From Zymoseptoria tritici IPO323 (taxonomy: Eukaryota > Ascomycota > Dothideomycetes > Mycosphaerellales > Mycosphaerellaceae), in NCBI RefSeq assembly GCF_000219625.1, contig NC_018215.1, positions 2,480,001 through 2,544,000 of the forward strand: 64,000 nt of DNA, given 5' to 3'. Below are positions 21,629-31,947 of this stretch, piece after piece. Both the position numbers and the translations under genes were made by a program. The notes under the pieces are model-generated. The model was not told the origin of the DNA and did not search any database. It saw only the letters and a program-made list of their open reading frames with translations. Every line of letters starts with the position of its first letter. Positions within the stretch are counted from its first letter, which is position 1.

Positions 21629-24013
21629 TTAACCCTCGCTCTCCTCGCTGTTGGAGTCGTCGTCCGAATCTTCGATTTCGGGGTCCTTCTTTGGCGGTGG
21701 TGGAATGTTGATGAGCGCCAGGGCGGCGGCTTGACGACGGCGTTGAAGTTTGAGAGATTCTGGCTCGAACTCGCCGGATCCGCTAGCCATAGCGTTGAAG
21801 ACGGCGGCTCCTCTACGTTGGTTCCCCGCTATCGCGGTCATGGCGTCCTCCTCGGCGTAGGCGTCTCTTATCATCCGGTCGGGAGTAGTGACGTTGCTCG
21901 ATTAAGGTCCTTTAGGCAGAGGCAAGGGAGCGACCTTCCCAGCGTTGCGGTTGATCTTTCTGGTCTTCGATTGCTTAGACTCAGTGTTGACGCCTGTTAC
22001 GTTTTCGTCTTCGTCCTTATCTTGGCGTTTGCGTTTCGCGGGCTTCTCGGCCTTGACGGCAACGCCCTTAGTAGGTTGCTTCTTTGCTAGTGCCTTTCTC
22101 TTGGTCGGCTTGGGCACAGGTGTGAGCTCCTTCTCCTCTTCGTCGGAAGAGTCGTTAACAGGCTAATTACGTCGTGGGCGAGCTGGTGGTCCGGAGTAGC
22201 TACCGTACGGAGTGAGGAAGTTTTCCAGATCGTTATCTCCTTTAGACTCTTCGTCGAGGGCGTCCAGGGTAGCCTGAGCGACCTGTCTCCTCTTTTTACG
22301 TTCCTTAGAGGCCTTAGACTTGCGATCATGTTCTTTTACCATCTGGCGCATAGTCTTAATGTCTGGGATCCGGTTGTTTCCAGCGTCGGCTTCAGGCTTA
22401 TTCAGGGTTTGGTCGTCCCAGGTCGGCGTGGCGTAGGCGCGAGTGTAGTTTTTTAACATCGTGGACGCAGCGATAGGGTCGATGCTTTTAATAATTCGAT
22501 CCTTTCCTTCGCCCTTGAAGGTGCAGAGGGCCTCCAGGTCCTTAAGAATCTGAAGAAGTCTAGGGTAGTAGACAGTAACTCCGCTCTTGATATCGTCATA
22601 GATGCGTTTAAGCCAAGTGAGAATGTCGATGTACGGGACGTTGATAATAAAGGGAGCTAACGGGTGAAGCTTTGCTGAAATTAGCGCCTTGAACTCCTTT
22701 ATGCGGTCGATGGAGTTAAGGAGGGTAAGCAGGATGGACTTCAACTGCCTCTTGGGCTTTGACTTGTTTTCCGCAGCGTCGCGTTGAAGTACTCCGTCTT
22801 CTCCTTTATTCCACCGGAACGCCTACTCCTTCGTTGCGCTAAAGTTGGTAAACCGCCCAAATTCTCTGGAGAAGTCGTTAAATGCATTTTGGTAAGTCTT
22901 AACGACCTGATCGGTGATTTTGGGTTGTTTGTCTAGAAGAGTTGTAGGCCTCTTAGCACTCTGCTACCTACTAGTTGTGCGTAGGGTCTTGGGAGCGCGA
23001 GTTGATTTCTTCGTTGGGGTCTGCTAAGGTTGGTTCTAACGACGTAAAGTCTCTGTTACAAAGGTTCCACGCAAGGGGCCCTAGTTGAAGTCACCTTTTC
23101 CAGTCTTCTTCTCAGGGATGGGGTCGACTTCGGATCCATCCTACAACTCCTTCTTAACGTTGGCGGCTTCGGACTCGGCCTCTTTAGCAGCTTTGCGTTG
23201 TTTCTCTGCCTTCTTCTCTGCTTTCAGGATAGCCGCTTCTCTTGCCTTTGCGTCCTAGTATGCTGTCAGGTCCTCTTCGGTTGTGTGACTATTCGTTCTC
23301 AACTTTATTTCGTATGACTAAATGGCTTTGAGGTCCCTGGCTTGCTAGGCCTGAAAGGCCTTATCCGATTGTCCGGTAACTGGATTAGCTTAATAAAGTG
23401 TTGCAGCGTGATTCTTAAACTCCTTTTTGTCGAGGATGACTGTTTTTTAAGGAGGAGCGTTGTCCTCATTTGGGACTTCAGCTCCAGCTGCTGTGGTATC
23501 CTCCTGTGTGTTCCCGTCGCTTAGGACTTGTGCGCTTTGATCCGGTATCTGCGCATTGCTTGCTGCGCGCTAATTAAGGTGGCGGTGTCGGAACATGTCG
23601 TCCTTATCGCTTAGTGGATCTTCGGCCGCCAACAACTCGCAGTTAACTTTAGCTTCTGCTGCTGCGTCGATTGCGTCTTCTTCCCTTAGATGAGGCTGCG
23701 CACCCTACTAGTTGTCCTGAACTTCATCTTACGCACGAGCGGTTGCGGTCTCAGCGGTGACTTGACGTAGCTGTTCTAGAGTGATTGGATTGGTGGGAGT
23801 GTCGACGCGCGCGTTCGGGTCGTTGGCGTCGATGCTAGACTGGTTGTCGCCTATCGTGGAGGTGGTTTTCGAGTGTTTTCTCGACTTCTTGGTTAATTTG
23901 GGGACGTTTTCGAGTGCGTTGAAGTCCAGAAGTGGTGCCTCGTTCTCGGGGTTAAGGTTGTGCCTGTTTCTGGTGTTCACTATCGCGATAGTGCTACTGT
24001 GCAATGTCAACAC
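21629..24013 (-). pseudogene. extra ORF downstream of pol in the copia element, about 795 codons, stop-riddled
   Basis: One frame runs from about 24013 to a TAA at 21629. It is interrupted by at least fifteen TAG or TAA codons and no TGA. The reading between stops is coherent: an Ala/Glu/Asp-rich N-terminal part, a Lys/Glu/Ala coiled-coil-like stretch (EKKAEKQRKAAKEAESEAAN), and an ordered helical block near the middle (SILLTLLNSIDRIKEFKALI, IDILTWLKRIYDDIK, YYPRLLQILKDLEAL). Lys/Arg-rich segments come next (KASKERKKRRQ, KRKALAKKQPTK) and then an acidic C-terminus (DPEIEDSDDDSNSEESEG). There is no signal peptide, membrane helix or known domain, so it does not look like an envelope protein. 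The frame differs from that of gag-pol. The start codon cannot be fixed. Function unknown; nucleic-acid or chromatin binding is a guess from the charge pattern. Confidence 0.75.
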
Positions 24014-24368
24014 CTCTACTAATGCAAAATGAGGTGGTTGAAGAAGAAGAGAAAGTGGAAGTGCAAACGGAAAAGATATGAGCTCTAAGAATGAGCACAG
24101 ACCAGTGCTGAGGAATGCGTTACGGGTTCAGAAGTACGCGTGGTTCGGCATGTGATAGCTGTTTAGGCCTTCCAATTTCAGTTTAGCGCAAAAAGTGAAG
24201 TGAATTTGGCTTTAAAAGGGTAATCCGGTTGATGGATCCCTGGATGTATACGTCCTGGACTACTTGTTGAGGTGGTGAACGTGATAATTTAAGTCCGCAT
24301 GTGATGTGCATGTGAGGCCATGTGTTGGCTCCTGATCGTTGTGCAGACTTCTTTCTAATAGTGAAGTT

Positions 24369-24390
24369 GGGCTAGGCATTTGCCTAGCCC
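24369..24390. repeat. perfect 10-bp-arm palindrome at the end of pol
   Basis: The arms GGGCTAGGCA and TGCCTAGCCC are exact reverse complements separated by two bases. The sequence lies between the end of the pol frame and the extra ORF. In RNA it would form a stable hairpin. Confidence 0.8.
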
Positions 24391-27300
24391 TCACCCCCGA
24401 GATCCGGTAGTGAAGTTTTACTGTCAGCGCAGTCCTCACCCCCCAGATCCGGTGGTATCGTCATTCGGAGCTGGTCCAGAAAGGCGCGATGCCGTTATGC
24501 TGACAGCAGTTTTGTCATCCCGTCCGCCGGCATTAAGGTGGTTTCGACCTATTCGACCTCAAGGTCTCCGGCTTGGTACCTCTTACGCAGCCAGCACTAC
24601 TGTATATCCACATGCCTTATCTTAGTGTCCAGCTTTTGGCCTTGTGCAGTGACGACTCGAATGGTTTGCTTGTTGTCACATAACAACATGCCCTTGCTGT
24701 TGAGGCTCAGGTCTATGTTTTTGAACACTCGTTCCCACCAGATCATCTCCGTTCTAGCATGGCTAAGTGCATATAGCTCTAACTCCGTGGATAATTTAGT
24801 AACCATGGTCTACTTCGTGGACTTCTAGTCGACAATCCCTCCAAACAAGAAGAAAACTATACCCTCTGAGCTTCTTCGCGTCTCTAGATCGTCTGCGAAC
24901 GAAGCATCTGAGGCTCCGAAGAACTCCAGCGGTTGCGACAGGTAGGTGAGCCTGCTGTCGTCTTTGCCATACTGAACGCTTAATTGAGAGCTTTGTAGCA
25001 GATATCTAATACAATGATCTGCTGCTTTAAGATAATGTTCGGCTAGATTTACCAGATGACGTGCCAACAAAGAAACTGCAAAAGCGATATCCGGTCTTAT
25101 GTAGGATGCTGCGAAGTTAAGAGAACCGACTTTTAACTGCATCTCCTTGATTATGTGGGGTTTCGCCTTTTCTTTTGCCGGTTCCTGATTAAAGTTCATA
25201 GGTAGAGGTGTATCCGCTCTTTTTTCAGTTAATGAGATATTATATCTTCCGGCGATTTTCTTAATGTAGGTGTCTTAGTTGAGCCACATGTCCCCAGTCT
25301 CTCTGTTCCGGATGATTTTGATTCTACAGAAGTAGTCGATTGGGCCTATAACCCTTATCTCGTATTTGGCTATCAGCCTTTTCTATATATCTTCGGCGTG
25401 AACTTTGTGTTCATAATGAAATGCTAACACAATGTTATCGACGAAGAAGAAGATCATGACTTTTCCATCGGTGTATAGGCAATCAACGACTTGCCGTAGT
25501 CCAAGCTCTTCGACACCTTCACTCAGATCTCCCCACCACAGCGCTAGGGACTCCTTAAAGCCGTAAAGGGCGCGAACGCATTTCAACAGCATGTTCGGGT
25601 CTCGAAAACCGTCTGGGGGTTGAAGGTAGATTAGCGTCGGCAACTCAGAGTTTAGAAAGGCGTTTACGGTGTCCATCTAGATTGTTTCTAGGTTGAAGTG
25701 TGCTATAATTGCCATTAACAACCTGAACAGCCTCGCTGCGAGGGTGGCTGCGTACGTGTCAAGCTCGGTTAACTACAAGTCTCCTCTTGCACAAATTCGA
25801 GCCTTAAACTTCTCTAAGTGTCCTTTTAAGTCTTGCTTGTATTTAAACACCCACGTCAACGGGACGGTTAGGTTGTTTCCTGCTTAACTTTTGGGGATCC
25901 AATAGAACGTTCTAGTGTCGAGAGCCTTTTGAAACTCTGCTCTAGCAGCCTTTTCGAATTCCTCTGAGTACTTGTGCATAATAAGGTCTTTCTAGCGTTT
26001 TGGTTCTGGCGGTAAATCTCCGATAAGGACAGGTGCGTCTTTTGCGGATGCTCCTTCCTCTATAACCGCCTTTATCGCAGTAATGGCGTAGACTTTGGCC
26101 ATCGTCGCATGAGTCGCGAACATTCCCGTAGTGTCGAATAAGGTTATTTCGCCGAAGTTAAAGTCTATAACCTCGGTGTCAAAGCTTTGAGGTGGCTGGT
26201 AGTCGATTATTCTCTGCCGTTAAGCCGATAACGTTAGTTTATCGATCTCATCGTCCGGATCCATCTGTTCCGGTCCCCGCTTCCAAGCTTGATAGAAGGG
26301 GAAGAGTTAATTGTCCGTGTATTCGATGCCTTAGACACTAACAAACGTTTCCACGATGTCCTCTCGCATCTCTTCAGGTCTGTTGTAGGGGATTGTATAT
26401 TCGACATCACTGTCGTCTTAAATTGGAGCACCTCTTCGGAAGGATTCCGGAATTTCGACCTCTTCACCTTGTCTAGCGATGTAGCTTATGTACATAGCCT
26501 CTTGTAGGTTATGAAATTGATGTGCTTCTGCAGCGTAGTCTAGTTCGACATCAATCGCAAGATTAAGTGGTACTACCATGTTTAGATCAAAGTCGTAGAG
26601 TCCTTCGTACTTCATCTTCTCGTTAAACACCACATCTCTTGTCCTAATCACCCTGTCTAGGCTTGGAATCCAGATTCGAAATATGTTGTGTCCCTCGAAC
26701 CCGACTAGGTATCCGATTCTTACTCGCTCCATCATCTTCTCCCTTTTAGGGACGTCTTTTGGATTGGTTTTGTGTACATACGCTCTCGACCCGAACTTAT
26801 GGATGTGGGCGATATCTGGCTTCTAGTTTGTCGCTATTTCCTATAGGGATTTGTAACCCAATGCTTGCGTTAGGGCCCTGTTTATGATGTAGGCTGCTAT
26901 TACGCAGGCTTCATTCCAGAGATCCTTTAGGAGCCTCGATTTGATGATCAGTGTCCTTGCCATCTCGACGATGACGCCGCCGGCTCGTTCTGCTGGGTCC
27001 TGTGCTTGCGTATACGGTGCTGAGGGTTTCCACATCACTGATCCCTTGCGGAGTGCGGACTGAAACGTCAATCCGTACTTGGGGTCTGCGTCCGATCCAA
27101 GGGCGAATATTTCACGACCTATACTCTTTACAAAGGTCTGAAGTTCCTCAAAGCATCGTACCAGGCTCGCTTGATCCGTATTCGGCATCGTCCAAACGAA
27201 GTGCAGGTGTGTCGTCAAATCCACGGCGTAAAACATGTATTTATCTCCGTTCTTTGCCATGTTAAATTCCACGATATCGGCCGCAACGTCGGAAAAAGGT

Positions 27301-29303
27301 GCTAGCATCCTGATCTTAACCGGTTTTCTTCGAGAAACGATTCTTTTCGACTTGCTCTGGGCGCATAAGTGGCATTCGTGCATTTTAGGGGCCGCATCTC
27401 TATCTTTCAGATACTCCACGCCTTTAGCGGCTCGATAGAGTTCTGATATACGATCACCCCCGATGTGGCCCATAACTCGGTGCTATTAGGCCTGAGAGAG
27501 GACTCTAGGTCGTCTCGCAGCCCTGCTGTCCGTCGCGAAGGCAACGAGCCGTGTTTGATCGGCTAGTCAATCCCTTTTCAACGCTATCTCGACGCTTAGG
27601 GGTTGACTGTTCTCGTCAAGTAGCTAATTGATGATTTCAATCCTTACTTTCGGCGTAGTCGCCAGGTTCAGGTATAGTAAGCCGCTATATCGCTTGATTT
27701 TGGCAACAACTGCTCCGGATTCATCTATCCAGTTGTCGGTCCTCTCGTCTAAGAAGAGGCTGAAGTCTCTGCACAGCCCAGTCGACACGATGTTGACGTG
27801 AAATCCGGGTATATACAGGACGTCCCTTAGTAACAGCGTGATCGGCTTACCTGAGGGTAATAGGAACTACACTTTTGCCGTGCCTCTTGCAGCAGCCTTT
27901 ATCTATTGGTTCCCGGTGTAAATCGACACGTTGTATAGTATATTAACGACCTCAAATCCCGCCATAGTTGGATTGTTTACGATGTAAACGTTCGAGCTAC
28001 TGTCTAGAAGCTATCGATTTTTCTCGTCGTGAGCTTCGGTCGACATTACTCTAAACTGAGTTACCGCTCTGATAGCGTGACTGCCATACTGCGTCTTTAG
28101 TTCGTTAGAGACGATTGTCCCACTTGAACTAGGTGTTCCGGACCTAGTCCATTCCTTTGGTACCTTAGTGATCTTGTGGTGATCCTTTAGTCCTATAGCA
28201 ATAGGGTCTCTAAACTTCATCTGCTAGAGGCACTTGGCCTTGTCCTTCTTAAGGACGTTCCGGTAGTTGTCGAGGAATTTCTTATCCTCTTTTGTCATAT
28301 CGGCTTTATCAGGTCGAAGACGATAGTTGACGATAGGACAATCTCCTAGTTTTGGACACGCTTTGTCGGCGTCTTTACCCGTATACGGTCGACAGGTCCT
28401 GTCCTTGTTGTTGGGCCTGTTCCCTCTGTTTTGATCACCTGAATTGGTCGTTGCGTTAAATGTTACCTAACCTGTTCCGGTGATTTAAGCCTCTTCAGAC
28501 CCAAACGTGGCGTTTGCACGGAACTGCTTGGCCAAGTTGCCAGGATCTCTGTTAATGAACGCAGTCACGTCGTGAACGCATTAACTAAGATCATTCTTGC
28601 TCGCCAACAGTCTTCCTGTGGTAACATCAATCTTGTCTTCCACTATCCGCACGAAGTCGTCTTTCAGGATGCTAGCGGCCGGATAGTGTCCTCTGACCAT
28701 CTTCTTTTCAAGCTTAATCCACTTCTGCAGGTGCATGAGGATGTTGGACGACTTGGGTCCAGACAACAGGTCGTTATGTTGTTTAGAAAGCATTCTGCGC
28801 CTCGTTGCGTCGTCCGGCGCGAATGTCTTGGTTACGAAGTCCATCCAGCTTGCCAGTGTCCCAGACTGTTCGTTAAGGTCGTCCAGGTACGTTAACGGAA
28901 TAGTCCGGCTAAAGTATTTTTTGAAATCTTCTTTCTTCTTCCTAAACGTCTCGTAGATGACGGATTCTCTGGTGTAGTTCTTCATTTTGGAGTCGAAAAT
29001 GGCTTCATTTTGTTGCCACTTTATGAAGTTCTCGCCTTCCAGAAGTTGAGTGTCTGTAAGGCCCAAATCCGTCTTGTTCGGCATGTTTGGGACCTTTGGT
29101 TCTAAAGTTCGGTCCACGGCCATACCGTCTTTGACTATTGGGGTTGTCTCTCGCATATATTGCCACATATGGTTGTTAATTGCCGCCGACTTGGTGTTTA
29201 GGTACCATTCGTCGTACTTGGTTTGATCGGTGCAGACGATTTCTCGACGCTTTAGTCCTGTTGCGGTTAGAAAACCCAACGAGTCTAGCTTAAGACCTTC
29301 TAT
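24384..29303 (-). pseudogene. copia gag-pol polyprotein, one frame of about 1,640 codons, inactivated
   Basis: One continuous frame, with no frameshift between gag and pol, holds all domains. Gag lies at about 29300-28500 and contains a Cys-containing stretch near 28400. The protease site is near 28000, the integrase zinc finger and core at 27473-26841 (GHIGGDRI, HECHLCAQSKS, later DPAERAGG), and the IFLGY-like linker with RVIRTRDVVF at 26735-26418. Reverse transcriptase follows (MDTVNAFLNSELPTLIYLQP, FFFVDNIVLA), then RNase H (SYIRPDIAFAVSLLARHL, FGASDASFADD, ELYALSHARTEMIWW). Stops are TAG or TAA throughout the parts I read. The protease triad reads DSS instead of DSG, the polymerase box reads FVDN instead of YVDD, and the likely gag start reads ATA. 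Each fits a C-to-T change at CpA on one strand or the other. Confidence 0.93.
24392..24452 (-). other. two internal copies of the polypurine-tract motif
   Basis: CACCCCCGAGATCCG at 24392-24406 is identical to the LTR-adjacent tract at 21593-21607. A third copy, CACCCCCCAGATCCGG, is at 24437-24452. On the coding strand these read as G-rich tracts at the end of pol, 2.8 kb from the 3' LTR. Confidence 0.7.
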
Positions 29304-29353
29304 TGTTGCTTGTTGATGCGAAGTTGTCTTTAATCTTGTTGTTCAAGTCGAAA

Positions 29354-29366
29354 CCGGGCTCATAAC
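29354..29366 (-). other. primer-binding site matching the initiator tRNA-Met anticodon arm
   Basis: The 13 bases directly inside the 5' LTR read CCGGGCTCATAAC on the plus strand. GGGCTCATAAC equals the anticodon stem-loop of eukaryotic initiator tRNA-Met, including the CAT anticodon. The minus-strand genome is therefore complementary to the 3' end of a cut 5' tRNA half, as known for Drosophila copia and yeast Ty5. Confidence 0.75.
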
Positions 29367-29604
29367 TGTCAATTAAGTAGTGCAATGCAGGGGTGAACTT
29401 CAAGATTAAGAAAAACCATGTGTTTCTTAAGGTTATCGACCTAAAGACTATATAGACGCCGTGATTCCAAATACCCAAAAGGGGTTGGGGTCTTATCGCC
29501 AATATCCTATAATATCATATAGGACACTGACCACGTAATCAGGCTGTTGGAGTCAATATCCCTGGTCTTACCCTGTTTCATGAATCAACGCTAACAGATC
29601 GACA
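29367..29604 (-). repeat. 5' LTR of the copia element
   Basis: Direct repeat of 21355-21592. It differs from the other LTR at five sites and reads A where the partner has G after T at two of them. It is followed by the right target-site copy GAATG at 29605-29609. Confidence 0.97.
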
Positions 29605-30157
29605 GAATGATTTCTTGGGTATGCATAACACGACAACTTAGTCGCGAAGTCGTCGCTCCAAAGTCCCGACAGCCGAACAAGAGCGTGAGCAGGAGCACAA
29701 GGTGACAAGGTGTTTGCATCAATCACCCTGCTGTCGCCGATGATGCATGCAGACCGAACCAGCATCATGTTTGAGGTCCCTGATGACTAGGAATTTTAGT
29801 ACTGATGGCCTGCCCGAACCCTGCCCGTGCACAAGGTTTTCGTCCGGCTCTGGGTTGAATGGTGCCAGGTGGTCCAACCTGAAAAAAGGTCAACAGGGAA
29901 TGGTCAGATGCAGGCGAGGCTCAACATCTGGAAATGGTCAATGGTCCCGGTGATGGAAAGCTAATGCTTATTCCCCTCATCTCGACCACGTGGGAAAACA
30001 ACCCCATCTCACGTCTCGACGACATCTTTTCCACTGCAAACCCTCAGTCTTGTCCTCAATCATCGCGGCGTGCTGATCGCAGCCCTCTCCACGGCGAGCA
30101 CTCTCCATCCTTCACCTCCTCGCGCTCTAGGGACGACTACCTCCAACAGCCGCCGCA
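29605..30157. other. intergenic, right flank of the retrotransposon and permease promoter
   Basis: No gene is supported here. The stretch near the permease start is C/T-rich, which is usual for fungal leaders. Confidence 0.4.
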
Positions 30158-31947
30158 ATGGCGCCCCAAACCGTCACCGAATTCTTCGTCTCCGAAGCCC
30201 GTACCCACGCCCTCGCCGAATCCAAAAACCCTCATCCCACCGTCCACATCGCCCGCGAAGACTCCTCCTCCTCCGGCGGCGGCGGCGGCGGCGGCGAGCA
30301 TGAGCTCCCTCCCGAAAAACGCGGCACCCGCGCCGACCGCTCCGACATGCGCCGGATGGGAATGGCGCAGGAGTTCAAGCGAAACTTCTCCTTCATCCCC
30401 ATCTTCGGCTTCTCCGCTGTGCTGATGATGACGTGGGCGAGCGTACTGTCGGGTGTTAGCTATGCGCTGCCGAATGGAGGATTGCCGGCGTTGATTTATA
30501 ATTATGTTGCGACGTTGGTGGGGTTTGGGGCGGCGATTTTGAGTATGGCGGAGATGGCGAGTATGGCGCCGACTAGTGGTGGTGAGTAGCGACTTTCCTG
30601 TCTTGGTCGTGGGAACTGTTGAGTGAGGCGATTTGCTGACGGCGTGATTCTGCGTTGTAGGTCAATACCATTGGGTAAGTCGCATGGCGTCCTTCACGAA
30701 TAAGTGATGATGTTGATGATCCATCCCAGGTCTCCGAATTCGCCCCAAAATCCTCGCAAAAAATCCTCTCCTACCTCGTCGGCTGGTTCTGCGTGCTCGG
30801 CTGGCAAGCCGGAATCGCAGGCCAATGCTTCACCGTCGCCACCCAAATCCAAGGTCTACTGGTCCTTAACTCCGCCACTTACATTCCCCAACCATGGCAC
30901 TCCACGCTCCTCACCATCGCCGCGGCGAGCGTAGCCGTGATCTTCAACTCCTTCTTCGCGAGAAAGTTGCCACTTCTTGAAGGATTGATTCTCATCTTGC
31001 TCATCTTCGGTTTCTTCGGCATCCTCATCCCGCTGTGGGTATTCGCCCCTCGAACGCCGAGCGCAGCCGTCTGGACGGAATTCACGCAAATAGCAGGCTG
31101 GCCGAATATGGGTACCGCATGTCTCGTTGCTCTCACAGGTCCAATCTACGCGCTCATCGGCCCGGACTCGGCGGTACACATGGCGGAGGAAGTCCACGAC
31201 GCTTCTCGCACACTGCCGTGGGCGATGGTGTCAACCCTCGCGCTGAATGGCCTTACGGGATTGGTAATGACCATCACATTTGCGTACTGCGTGGGACCGA
31301 TGGAAGCCGCGCTGACGCCGCAGTTCAATTTTGCCTTCATCGGAACATTTTACAACGCCACGCAGAGTAAAGCGGGCACGACGGTCATGACGCTTGTGGT
31401 GACGACGCTGGCGTTGACTTCAGCGGTGAGTAACGTCGCCACGGCATCGAGGCAGTTGTTTGCGTTTGCGCGGGATCACGGATTGCCGTTCGCGGATGTG
31501 GTGGCGAAAGTGAGGCCTGGTTGGGATATCCCGTTCAACGCGGTGTGCATATGTTTCGTGTGCACCTCGTTGTTGAGTTTGATCAATTTGGGGAGTCTCG
31601 TGGCTTTCAATGCGATTCTGTCAATTGGAGTGGTGGCGTTGTTGACGAGTTATATTACGAGTATCGGGTGTATCTTGTTGAAGAGGATTCGAGGAGAGGA
31701 GTTGTTGCCGAGGAGGTGGTCGCTGGGAGTGCCATTGGGGTGGATCTCGAATGTGGTCGGGTTCGTGTATGTGGTGTTGGCGTTTGTCATGGCGTTCTTT
31801 CCGCTGTACAATAATCCGACGGCGGAGCAGATGAATTGGGCGAGTGCGGTATATGGCGGAGTGGGAATTGTGGCGACGGCGTATTATGTCGGCTGGGCGA
31901 GGCATATTTATATCCCGCCGGTATCGAGGTTGGCGAAGGATCTGTGA
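30158..31947 (+). CDS. APC-family amino-acid/GABA-type permease, 551 aa
   Basis: This plasma-membrane transporter belongs to the amino acid-polyamine-choline superfamily and most resembles fungal GABA/choline permeases. I infer exons 30158-30581, 30661-30674 and 30730-31947. The 14-nt middle exon supplies QYHW and rebuilds the signature GGQYHWVSEFAP between helices 2 and 3. About twelve membrane helices are visible, starting with FGFSAVLMMTWASVLSGVSYAL. The substrate-site region reads GPIYALIGPDSAVHMAEEVHDASRTLPWAM, as in GABA permeases. A polyglycine run of seven residues sits in the cytoplasmic N-terminus. The substrate could be GABA, choline or another amine. The SSADH gene 12 kb away would suit GABA, but that is weak evidence. 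Confidence 0.9.

Larger units (their letters stand above)
21355..29604 (-). mobile_element. Ty1/copia LTR retrotransposon, 8,250 bp, RIP-damaged, with extra ORF
   Basis: Two 238-bp LTRs (TGTCAA...TCGACA in plus-strand reading) bound the element, and GAATG is repeated directly outside (21350-21354 and 29605-29609). The internal part is coded on the minus strand in the order gag, protease, integrase, reverse transcriptase, RNase H, which is the copia order. An additional long ORF then follows before the 3' LTR. A primer-binding site and a polypurine tract abut the LTRs. The LTRs differ at 5 of 238 positions, so the insertion is young or was mutated quickly. Every difference is a CpA/TpA or TpG/TpA pair. 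The coding frames carry many TAG/TAA stops and changed catalytic residues, so this copy cannot make active proteins. Confidence 0.97.

Noticed and set aside
21629..24013. Envelope-like gene (endogenous retrovirus).
   Set aside because: The position is right, but there is no signal peptide, membrane anchor or fusion-like segment, and the make-up is highly charged.
21629..29303. TAG/TAA read as sense codons in the retrotransposon (stop reassignment).
   Set aside because: Neighbouring host genes use TAG and TAA as ordinary stops, and the affected positions and LTR differences fit CpA-to-TpA mutation better.
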